Origin: Deltaproteobacteria bacterium
Lineage (GTDB): Bacteria > Myxococcota > B64-G9
Direction: 5' to 3'
Length of the DNA: 38,674 nucleotides
Assembly (NCBI GenBank): GCA_030622135.1
Contig: JAUXGL010000017.1
Coordinates: 1 to 38,674, forward strand
Position numbers and translations under genes: made by a program. The notes beneath the pieces were generated by a model. That model saw only the letters and a program-made list of their open reading frames with translations, had not been told where the DNA came from and searched no databases. Numbering within the stretch: position 1 is the stretch's first letter; each line of letters begins with the position of its first letter. Below, in pieces: positions 32,172 to 38,674 of the stretch.

Positions 32172-35100
32172 ATGAGTATCCGAGCTTCTGACAGGAGAAT
32201 TGTGTGCGCAGTCGTCGGGGTCCTGCTGATGTCCCTTTCGCTGCATGCGGAGGAGACCCAGACCGGGGTGGTGCACTTGCCGTTGGATGCCTACCAGGAT
32301 CTTTACAATAAGGTCGTAGCGCTGCCCGACGCGGAAAAGCCGCCACCGGTCGGTGTTACCCTCTCGATCGCCGAACTGGAGGTCGAAGTCCCAAAAGAGG
32401 CTGGCCGGCCGGCGGAGGTCGTGGCCCGGGTGACCGTTCACGTGCTGACCGACGAATGGATCGCTGTGCCGATCCTGCCCGCGGGCACGTCGGTGAAGAG
32501 TGCCACTCTAGACGGCCAGGCCATAGCCCTGGCGCTGTTGCGTGGGGACCTGGTCTGGTTCACCAAATCGAAGGGACAGCATTTGCTGGAGCTTGCTTAC
32601 ACCACCCAGGTTTTAGAAGCGGCCACGGGCCGGGCCCTACACGTGCCGGTTCCTGCCGCGGCCTCCACCCGGCTGCGGGCCTCCCTGTCCGGGGAAGGGC
32701 TCCGGGTTACCGCGGTCCCGGCCAGCGGGGTGAACATCTCCGAGTCCGGGGGAACGACCGTCCTGGAGGCCACGGTGCCCAAGACCACCGGGATCCAGAT
32801 CTCCTGGTGGATACCCGGTCGGGAGCGGGCCCTGATCACCGCGGCCGACTATACCGGCACGCTGCGCAGCGACGTGGTCGCCTGGCAGGCGGAGGTTAGC
32901 GTCAAGGTGCTTACCGCTGATCCGGTTTCGGTTCCCCTGCTGTCCAACAGCGTGGCGCTGGTCGGCGCCCGCGTGGACGGACGTCGGGCGGTGGTCGCGG
33001 AAGATGACTCGAAGCTCTCGGTCCAGCTGCGGGGCGTGGGCGTGCACAAGGTGAAGCTGCAATTCGAGACGCCGGTTCGCCAGGAGGGTGGTCCCACCGC
33101 CACCAGCCTGTGGTTGCCGCGGCCGCCGGTGTCCTCGTTTATGCTTACACTGGCCGGCAAGAAGGAGGTGAGCGTCTCTCCCCGGGCGGGTGTGCAGATC
33201 CGCCGCAAGGGCAACCAGACCGTGGCCACTATCCACCTTCCCCCCACCGACCAGGCCACCTTCTCCTGGTCCGAGGCGTTGCCCGAGGCGGCCGAGGAGA
33301 AGCTGAGGGCCAACGCGGAGGTCTACCACGTGGTCCGCGCCGACGAGGGCGTGGTGCAGATACGGGCACTGGTGGCTTTCCAGACCACCCGGGGCGTTAC
33401 CAACATCTTGGAGGCCGCGCTGCCCGCCGGGGTGGTGGTCAACCAGGTTTCCGGTGAGGGGGTCACCGACTGGCGCGTTTTCAAGAAGCAAAACCGCCAG
33501 CTGCTGACCGTGTACCTGGACCGCGATTTGAAGGGAGACTATCGCTACCGGATCGACTACGAGCTCTTGATCGGATCGAAGGGTGACCAGAAGACCCCGG
33601 TGGGGATTCCCCTGGTGGTTCCCGGTCAGGTGCACCGCCAGCGGGGCATGCTGGCCCTGATCTCGGGGACCGAGCTCTCCATGCAGCCGAAGGAAGACGC
33701 CGGCATGACCAAGGTGGGGGAGAACCAGCTACCCGCCTGGGTGCGCCAGGACATCTCTCAGACCGTGGCCCACACCTACAAGTACGTGGAGAAGGACGCC
33801 CGACTGGCGGTCTTGCTGGTGCCGCCCGAGCGCAAGCGGGGTAAGTTCGACGCGGTGGTGGACACGCTGTTCTCGGTAGGGGACGGGGTGATGAAGGCCT
33901 CGGCCACGGTGGAGATCGCCATCAAGTCGGGCAAGCTGATGGATCTGGATCTGAACCTGCCCAAGGAGATCAACCTCATCAGCGTAACCGCCCCATCGCT
34001 CCGCGATCACCAGGTGATCGGGGAGGAGGATGAGCAGAGTTCAGGCCAGTTGCTGCGGCTGATGTTTACCCAGGAGATGGAGGGGACCTTGCGGGTGGAG
34101 ATTGCCTATGAGCGTGTCCTGAGCGGTGGGCAGGAGCAGGTGACCGTTCCGGCCATCCACGTCAACGAGGCCGACATGGAGCAGGGTCGCCTGGCCGTCG
34201 AGGCCCTGACCGCCGTCGAGGTGCAGACCGCCGCGGCCGAGCGGGTTCTGCCTTTAGACGTCCAGGAGCTTCCCCGCCAGCTGACGCTCAGGACCACCAA
34301 CCCGATCCTCTTGGCCTACAAGTACGTCCACGCCGAGCCGCCCTTCGATCTGGTTTTGGAGGTCAAGCACCACGCCGAGATGAAGGTCCAGGTGGCGGCC
34401 ATCGACCAGGCCGACTACCAGACCCTCTACACCGAGCACGGCCTGGCGCTCAGCCGGGTGGTCTACCACGTGCGCAACCGCCGCAAGCAGTTCTTGAAGG
34501 TGGAGTTGCCCCAAGGCTCGGAGCTGTGGTCGGCCATGCTCTCCGGCCATCCGGTCAAGCCCGCCCGCGGCGAAAAGGACGAGGTGGTGCTGGTCCCGTT
34601 GTTGAAGTCCGCGGCTCCCTTCCAGGTGGAGATTGTCTACGCCACCACCGTGCCCACCCTCGGTTTCGCCGGCTCGCTTCAGGGCGTCCTCTCCGTCCCC
34701 GACATCGTCGAAACCCGCAGCACCTGGGACGTGTTTTTACCCGAGCGCCTTTCCTACGGCGGAGTGGACTCCAACATGACGATTCTCGAAAAGGGCAACG
34801 GCGCCCGGGACCTCAACGGCGTGATGGACGCCTCGTTGCAGCAGGCCGCCGACGAGCACGCCGGCAAGTCGATAGCGGGCGCCGGCACCGGCACGCCCGG
34901 TCCCAGCGGCGTCTTGCCTCTGCGCATCCACGTCCCCAGGCAGGGCATCCACTACCGCTTGGAAAAACTCTTCGCCAACCGCGGCGAGGAGCGCGCCCGC
35001 TTCGAGATCAGCTACACCACCGCTGGCGCCCAGACCTTCGGCGGCCTCTTGATGATCCTCTCCGTCCTGATCCTGGCCGCCCTGGTCGCCGGCCGCATCG

Positions 35101-35282
35101 GCATGGCCCCCAGGCTGACCACCGGTCCCTCCACCGCCCTGGGTATCGGCGCGCTGATCACCCTGGTGATCTCGGTAACCCTCCTGGGCGCCGACCTAAC
35201 CTGGGCCGTCGTGGCCATCGGCCTGGCGGCCCTGTTGGTCACCGCCCAAACGCTGATGCGCCGGCGAAAAATCACCGAATGA
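32172..35282 (+). CDS. very large membrane-anchored periplasmic protein of unknown family
   Basis: The product is 1036 aa from the ATG at 32172, with AGGAGG seven bases upstream. A signal peptide (about residues 1-26) is followed by some 930 residues of mostly beta-strand pattern, with repeated amphipathic strands and the K-Y-V-H/E segments at two places. The C-terminus has two or three membrane helices (starting near FGGLLMILSVLILAALV) and a short basic tail. The bulk is therefore periplasmic and anchored in the inner membrane. I do not recognise a family. It lies between the anti-sigma/VWA gene and a gene duplicating that protein's C-terminal domain, and is probably the structural core of the same complex. 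Confidence 0.75.
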   Translation: MSIRASDRRIVCAVVGVLLMSLSLHAEETQTGVVHLPLDAYQDLYNKVVALPDAEKPPPVGVTLSIAELEVEVPKEAGRPAEVVARVTVHVLTDEWIAVPILPAGTSVKSATLDGQAIALALLRGDLVWFTKSKGQHLLELAYTTQVLEAATGRALHVPVPAAASTRLRASLSGEGLRVTAVPASGVNISESGGTTVLEATVPKTTGIQISWWIPGRERALITAADYTGTLRSDVVAWQAEVSVKVLTADPVSVPLLSNSVALVGARVDGRRAVVAEDDSKLSVQLRGVGVHKVKLQFETPVRQEGGPTATSLWLPRPPVSSFMLTLAGKKEVSVSPRAGVQIRRKGNQTVATIHLPPTDQATFSWSEALPEAAEEKLRANAEVYHVVRADEGVVQIRALVAFQTTRGVTNILEAALPAGVVVNQVSGEGVTDWRVFKKQNRQLLTVYLDRDLKGDYRYRIDYELLIGSKGDQKTPVGIPLVVPGQVHRQRGMLALISGTELSMQPKEDAGMTKVGENQLPAWVRQDISQTVAHTYKYVEKDARLAVLLVPPERKRGKFDAVVDTLFSVGDGVMKASATVEIAIKSGKLMDLDLNLPKEINLISVTAPSLRDHQVIGEEDEQSSGQLLRLMFTQEMEGTLRVEIAYERVLSGGQEQVTVPAIHVNEADMEQGRLAVEALTAVEVQTAAAERVLPLDVQELPRQLTLRTTNPILLAYKYVHAEPPFDLVLEVKHHAEMKVQVAAIDQADYQTLYTEHGLALSRVVYHVRNRRKQFLKVELPQGSELWSAMLSGHPVKPARGEKDEVVLVPLLKSAAPFQVEIVYATTVPTLGFAGSLQGVLSVPDIVETRSTWDVFLPERLSYGGVDSNMTILEKGNGARDLNGVMDASLQQAADEHAGKSIAGAGTGTPGPSGVLPLRIHVPRQGIHYRLEKLFANRGEERARFEISYTTAGAQTFGGLLMILSVLILAALVAGRIGMAPRLTTGPSTALGIGALITLVISVTLLGADLTWAVVAIGLAALLVTAQTLMRRRKITE

Positions 35283-35338
35283 AACCCACGGGCCTCCCGG
35301 TTGTCTGCTAAAGAAGAAACGCAGATAAGGGAGCGCCC

Positions 35339-36193
35339 ATGAAAAAGCGCCGGATTCATCACATCCTTTCCATCGCGGTGCCAATCGCCGTGGTCGTCCT
35401 GGTGATTCTGTTCATCGTGACCTTTGCCATCGTCCCCATGGGTGGGGGGAGCTTCGCCGCCGAGGAGGAGATCTCGGCATCCGGACCGGTGGTGGCGCGG
35501 GCGGTGCGTCTGCGTATCCGGCTTGGAAAGGGCGTGAAGCTGATACGGATCCTGGGCTCCGGTCCTCTGGACGCGGGGGCCGCCGAGAGAGTGCGCCAGG
35601 CCGAGCAGGCCGTCGACTTCAAGGTGGCCGACACGCTGGGCATCGAGTCCGACCGCGGCGAGGACGAGGACGGCATCCAGATCTTAATCCCCGCTTACTA
35701 CGCCAAAGACGATCACACAGTCCTGCTGGATGTCGTGGCCTCCGGACCGGGAAAGATCGCCGACGTGCGGGTGCGCTACAAGGATCTGGTCAACCTCAAG
35801 AACGCGGTGGCCCGGGCCGGCCTGATGTTGCCGGCCGGAAGGCGCCCCGACAATCCGCTGAGCCGCAACGTAAAGAAGAACGTTCTGGCGCACCACCTTT
35901 CCCGGGATCTTCTGCAAGCCGGCAAGATGCTGGAGTTCGGGCGGGAGGATGAGGCCCGGCAGGTGTTGACCCGGTCATTGTCCCGGATTCAGGAGTTGAG
36001 AAACAGCCATCCGGCCTTTGCCGACGATCCCGAGCTGGCCCGGGACGTTTCAGTGCTGGCCGAGTACCGGGGGGTGATCTCGCCCCATCGCCAATGGCGC
36101 CATAACCAGGCGATCCGCAATCACCTGGTCGATTCCCTGGCCTACGCGGGCAGGGTGAAACTTCCACCCGGAGCCGCTAGCGATACTTTCTGA
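35339..36193 (+). CDS. membrane-anchored duplicate of the anti-sigma protein's C-terminal domain
   Basis: The product is 284 aa. Residues 1-30 are a basic start plus a strong membrane anchor. From about residue 45 to the end, the protein aligns with the last 230 residues of the 900-aa protein, sharing VARAVRLRIRL, the DRGEDEDGIQI segment, the GKIADVRVRYKDLVNLKNAV segment and the final LAYxxxVKLPPG. Identity is high even in the DNA around 35755-35815. It has lost the zinc motif and VWA region. The gene follows the 1036-aa gene by 56 bases, with AAGGGAG before the ATG. I infer a partial duplication that gave the terminal domain its own anchor, perhaps to compete with or bridge the parent protein. 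Confidence 0.82.
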   Translation: MKKRRIHHILSIAVPIAVVVLVILFIVTFAIVPMGGGSFAAEEEISASGPVVARAVRLRIRLGKGVKLIRILGSGPLDAGAAERVRQAEQAVDFKVADTLGIESDRGEDEDGIQILIPAYYAKDDHTVLLDVVASGPGKIADVRVRYKDLVNLKNAVARAGLMLPAGRRPDNPLSRNVKKNVLAHHLSRDLLQAGKMLEFGREDEARQVLTRSLSRIQELRNSHPAFADDPELARDVSVLAEYRGVISPHRQWRHNQAIRNHLVDSLAYAGRVKLPPGAASDTF

Positions 36194-36342
36194 GCACCCT
36201 CCGTTGTTTATTTCTCGATGAAATCGACATATGTGGCGGGTCGACGGTAACCAGAATCTCCCAGTGAATTTCCGGTCGATCACAACACCACAGGTGCAGC
36301 ACCCTTGAAAGGATAGGGCCGCTGAAAAACGCGGCAAAACGC

Positions 36343-36360
36343 ATCTCCCACGGGGGAGAT
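36343..36360. repeat. short palindrome
   Basis: ATCTCCC (36343-36349) and GGGAGAT (36354-36360) pair around a four-base loop. The sequence around it recalls the outer arm of the repeat at 3305-3359 (ATCTCCCA). It is part of the gene-free stretch 36194-36455. Confidence 0.45.
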
Positions 36361-36376
36361 CTTGGCACACACACAT

Positions 36377-36427
36377 GGGGGACGGAGGTACATCAACTTC
36401 CTGAAAAACAGGTACTTAGCGTCCCCC
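36377..36427. terminator. REP-like hairpin with T-run, probably ending the sigma operon
   Basis: The arms GGGGGACG (36377-36384) and CGTCCCCC (36420-36427) pair perfectly. Inside, GTAC/GTAC and CCTG/CAGG pairs around AAAAA form a second small hairpin. TTTT follows directly on the plus strand, so the unit could terminate the 28797-36193 operon. Its GGGGGACG edge also resembles the short REP-like family. Confidence 0.5.
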
Positions 36428-36455
36428 TTTTCTGCCCTTTTCCTCCTGTAAAGGA

Positions 36456-37196
36456 TTAAAATGTGCCGTAATTCTCTGGCTCGTATGACAGCACTTTCCA
36501 CCAAGTCCAGGTGCCAGATGCCGGATCGTGGGCCTTAAAGGCACCGTTGATTGCGTCCTCGGGGCTTCCTGGTTTCAAGAATAGCAAGTGCCTGTCATTC
36601 GCCTGCATAGCATATGACAGCATTTTATTTGTTCCTATATAAAGCGTACCACGGATGGGTAGAGGACACTCTATAGTTGAGGCGTAACAAGGATATGCCG
36701 GGCCCCATCCAACTGCAAGCCGGTCTTTGATGAATATCTTGATCTGCACTGGAGATCCGGACTTCGCTTGGATGGCGGGGGTGCAACTTGGTTTAAAGAA
36801 AGTAGGGCCCAATACCTTGCATTCTGGCAATGCTCTCTTCAGTTCTTTACCCTGGTACTTGCTGACTCGGGTTTGATACAGATCGAGATACTTCAGTTTC
36901 TTCAGGCTTTTTAGCGGTGTGATGTCTTTGACCGCGGTGGAAGAGAGATCCAGCCACTCAAGGTTTTTCAGTTCCGTCAATGATTTGATGTCGCTGACTC
37001 GGGTTCCTCGAAGAGACAATTGTTTCAACTTCTTCACGGCTTTCAGCTGGGCGATGTCGGACAGTGTTTTATCGAAGCAAGAGACAATCATTTCATCTGT
37101 ATCGATCGTTTTCCCGCAGAATTTCACCGCTTCCATTTTACAATGTGTTCCTGAAAGAGAAAACGCAAGTAGAAATAAGATTTTTTTCGTATTCAA
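36456..37196 (-). CDS. leucine-rich-repeat exported protein
   Basis: From a TTG at 37196 the product is 246 aa; GGAGGT five bases upstream supports this start, while an earlier TTG at 37217 would add seven residues. A hydrophobic segment ends near SGTHC, an atypical lipobox. About three to four LRRs (residues 45-125) carry the L-K-x-L-x-x-L-x-L-x-x-T-x-V-x-D-I pattern of internalin-type repeats. The C-terminal 110 residues are Cys-containing and of unknown fold. It is probably a surface or periplasmic binding protein. Base use is poorer in G and C than in neighbouring housekeeping genes, suggesting later acquisition. It is on the same strand as the toxin-antitoxin pair, 200 bases downstream of it. 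Confidence 0.75.
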   Translation of the reverse strand: MNTKKILFLLAFSLSGTHCKMEAVKFCGKTIDTDEMIVSCFDKTLSDIAQLKAVKKLKQLSLRGTRVSDIKSLTELKNLEWLDLSSTAVKDITPLKSLKKLKYLDLYQTRVSKYQGKELKRALPECKVLGPTFFKPSCTPAIQAKSGSPVQIKIFIKDRLAVGWGPAYPCYASTIECPLPIRGTLYIGTNKMLSYAMQANDRHLLFLKPGSPEDAINGAFKAHDPASGTWTWWKVLSYEPENYGTF

Positions 37197-37350
37197 GATC
37201 CACCTCCGTTTCTTCAAGTTCGTTCACTTCATGCTTCAATTGTATGGAGGTATGCTGCAGTCTTGGGTAAACATTTGGTAACATCAACATCCATTTCGAC
37301 CTGTCGCTTTAAACCAGCCTCATTATCGGTGGGGCGAGATCTGGTTAGCG

Positions 37351-37370
37351 AATCTCCGTCCCCCTATTCC
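37351..37370 (-). repeat. REP-like motif, divergent copy 3
   Basis: On the minus strand this reads GGAATAGGGGGACGGAGATT, matching the cores at 54-74 and 16365-16384 with one substitution and one extra G. It lies in the 37197-37395 gap between the LRR and toxin genes, which shows nothing else. Confidence 0.4.
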
Positions 37371-37395
37371 TCCGGACCCCATTTTCCCGACGGCA

Positions 37396-37740
37396 TCAAG
37401 ATCGCGATCTCGCCCCGCGACCGCTCGGAAGACGGTCCCGCCAGTAGCCCGGCCTCTTGTGTCCGTGTGAAAAAGCCACAATCAGTATCTCATCATCCGA
37501 CTCCACATACACGACGGCATACGGAAACTTCCTCAACAGCAGCCTCCGGACGTTCAATTTCGAGTCTACGCCGGGAACCGGCCCTCCCAGTCCAGGTTTC
37601 TCCAAAATCTGTTGAACGGCCATTTCGATTGAATCGATGAATTCCTGGCCGAGGCCGGCGCGCTGAACTTCGTACCAATTGGTGGCGGCGTCGAATTCCT
37701 CGGTCGCTCGGTGGTCAATGCGAAAACGTCGAGCCATCAT
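37396..37740 (-). CDS. ParE/RelE-family toxin
   Basis: The product is 114 aa. It has the compact ParE/RelE layout: an early helix with AATNWYEVQRAGLGQEFIDSI, the RRLLLRKFPYAVVYVES strand pair and a closing IVAFSHGHKRPGYWRDR segment. Depending on subgroup, such toxins cleave mRNA on ribosomes or poison gyrase; the ParE side is favoured by the GLGxEF and FPY features. The ATG at 37740 overlaps the antitoxin stop (ATGA); a second ATG one codon later is possible. The final Arg/Ser-rich tail is slightly longer than usual. Confidence 0.88.
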   Translation of the reverse strand: MMARRFRIDHRATEEFDAATNWYEVQRAGLGQEFIDSIEMAVQQILEKPGLGGPVPGVDSKLNVRRLLLRKFPYAVVYVESDDEILIVAFSHGHKRPGYWRDRLPSGRGARSRS

Positions 37741-37967
37741 CCGTTGCGAAGACGGTCACGAGCTCGATCGCGAATGACCTCCCAGTCCTCAAATCGAGCT
37801 TTTCCTGCCTCGACATCGCGTACGCGACGCTCGATTTCTGCGGCCCAGGCTGTCTCTACGTCCTCGTCGGGTTCTCCATCCAGGCTTCTGAGCAGTTCCG
37901 CCGCCAACTCGGCCCGCTTATCCGTGGGCAGCTTGAGAGCCTCATTGAAAAGCACTTCCTCAGTCAT
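37737..37967 (-). CDS. antitoxin of the addiction-module family
   Basis: The product is 76 aa, acidic and helical, with the LPTDKRAELAAELLRSLDGEPDEDVETAW pattern shared by the short addiction-module antitoxins that accompany ParE/RelE toxins. It precedes the toxin and overlaps it by four bases, the standard order. A palindrome just upstream of its start may be the operator for autoregulation. No clear Shine-Dalgarno sequence is present. Confidence 0.87.
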   Translation of the reverse strand: MTEEVLFNEALKLPTDKRAELAAELLRSLDGEPDEDVETAWAAEIERRVRDVEAGKARFEDWEVIRDRARDRLRNG

Positions 37968-37974
37968 AATACTA

Positions 37975-37985
37975 CCGTATTACGG
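37975..37985. promoter_or_regulatory. possible operator of the toxin-antitoxin operon
   Basis: The 11-base sequence CCGTATTACGG is a perfect palindrome apart from its central base and lies eight bases upstream of the antitoxin ATG. Its position suits binding by an antitoxin or toxin-antitoxin complex. Confidence 0.35.
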
Positions 37986-37999
37986 AGCTTCGTTAATTG

Positions 38000-38674
38000 C
38001 AACAATATTGGGAACCGGCGGGATGGACAGCGGGGGGAGCATGGGGGACGCCGCTATGAAGTACAAGTACCACATCGGGATGGATGCGCATAGCAAGAAC
38101 AGTACGTTCGCCGTGATGGACAGTCGAGGTCGTGTTCTGCAGCGAGTAAATGTGACCACAACCGAGACGGAGTTACTCGGGTTCATCAGATCTCTGCGGG
38201 GCACCAAGGCACTGACCTTTGAGGAGACCATGATTTCGCAGTGGCTATACGTACTGCTCAAGAATGAGGTCGACCATCTGGTGGTGTGCGACCCGAAGCC
38301 CAACAAGTATCCGGGAGCCAAGACCGACAGGATCGACGCAATTGAACTCGCTGACCTTCTAAGGGTAAACCGGCTCAAACCTGTCTTCCACACGGATGAG
38401 GAGCGGGCCGAGCTTCGAACTCTGATTTCGGGCTACCACGACCTGGTGCAGGAGATCGTGAGGGCCAAGAACCGCTACAGCGCGCTGTACCGTCAGTCGG
38501 CGATTCGTATCGGAGGGGCGAAAGTCTATTCGGATGTCGAGTTGGTCAAGGCGTTGTCGACTCACACGCAGAAGTTTGTAGCCAAACCGCTACTGGAACA
38601 AATCAAACTGCTCGAGCAGCACAAGGCGGTCTACCAAAAACAGTTCGAGCGTAACCTGAAGCGGTTTAGGGAAA
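38000..38674 (+). mobile_element. left part of an IS110-family insertion sequence
   Basis: IS110-family elements lack clear inverted repeats, so the left boundary cannot be fixed; it must lie downstream of the antitoxin start at 37967. Only about 75 to 90 bases separate that gene from the transposase, which limits the size of any left-end bridge RNA. The boundary given is approximate. Confidence 0.5.
38056..38674 (+). CDS. IS110-family DEDD transposase, 5' part, cut by the window edge
   Basis: The frame from the ATG at 38056 stays open to the end, giving 206 residues of the N-terminal half. It opens with the GMDAHSKNS segment (Asp10), then TFEET (Glu56 or Glu57) and KTDRIDAIELADLLR with Asp91 and Asp94, the DEDD catalytic set of IS110-type transposases. 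A further helical region follows, as in the family's RuvC-like domain and coiled coil. An ATG at 38041 is an in-frame alternative. The C-terminal Tnp20 domain with the catalytic serine would lie beyond the window. Confidence 0.9.
   Translation, partial: MKYKYHIGMDAHSKNSTFAVMDSRGRVLQRVNVTTTETELLGFIRSLRGTKALTFEETMISQWLYVLLKNEVDHLVVCDPKPNKYPGAKTDRIDAIELADLLRVNRLKPVFHTDEERAELRTLISGYHDLVQEIVRAKNRYSALYRQSAIRIGGAKVYSDVELVKALSTHTQKFVAKPLLEQIKLLEQHKAVYQKQFERNLKRFRE

Noticed and set aside
37980-38393. Minus-strand open frame opposite the IS110 transposase
   Set aside because: It is the antisense shadow of a frame with a clear DEDD catalytic set.

Overview
The window looks like chromosomal DNA of a GC-rich Gram-negative bacterium with a complex envelope. 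The best guess is a member of the former Deltaproteobacteria or a similar lineage (Myxococcota/Desulfobacterota-like). The reasons are a Ser/Thr kinase with a PEGA domain, an FHA protein, a Cys-rich protein with repeated CxxxxxC-type modules, outer-membrane beta-barrel ends, two ECF sigma/anti-sigma pairs and the xerC-hslV-hslU block. The taxonomy is inference. No tRNA, rRNA or CRISPR array was seen.

Layout. 1-3052: a 942-aa NTP/NDP-transporter-like membrane protein with HEAT repeats (minus strand), followed by a remnant of a second copy of its N-terminus. 3053-3417: a divergent regulatory region with a 17-bp inverted repeat. 3418-11117: an FHA protein (+) converging on a four-gene minus-strand operon (Ser/Thr kinase with PEGA, LysM/TPR protein, sensor histidine kinase, trimodular peptidase-propeller-barrel protein). 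11254-15478: a housekeeping plus-strand block (unknown 90-aa protein, rluD-like, xerC, hslV, hslU). 15712-20498: accessory envelope genes (NTF2-like secreted protein, a caspase fused to a beta-barrel, a Cys-rich exported protein, ECF sigma, anti-sigma). 20618-25118: promoter plus a J-domain/DnaK/TPR operon. 25119-27480: minus-strand operon of an exported protein, coaE and a reductase-like SDR with a histone-like basic tail. 27481-28796: AT-richer stretch with an orphan V4R-domain gene and a long inverted repeat. 28797-36193: a second ECF sigma, a 900-aa anti-sigma/VWA-like protein, a 1036-aa membrane-anchored periplasmic protein and a membrane-anchored duplicate of the VWA protein's C-terminal domain. 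36194-38674: REP-like palindromes, an LRR protein, a ParE-type toxin-antitoxin pair and an IS110-family transposase that runs off the window.

How the parts fit. The two sigma/anti-sigma operons look like separate envelope-sensing circuits, one attached to a surface caspase and one to a very large VWA-linked assembly. The second is the best candidate for an undescribed system. The STPK/FHA/HK operon is a third signalling cluster. Several small palindrome families (REP-like) sit in the gaps between genes, and one has invaded the 5' end of a coding region. Three genes have -35/-10 boxes placed so close to the ATG that leaderless mRNAs are predicted.
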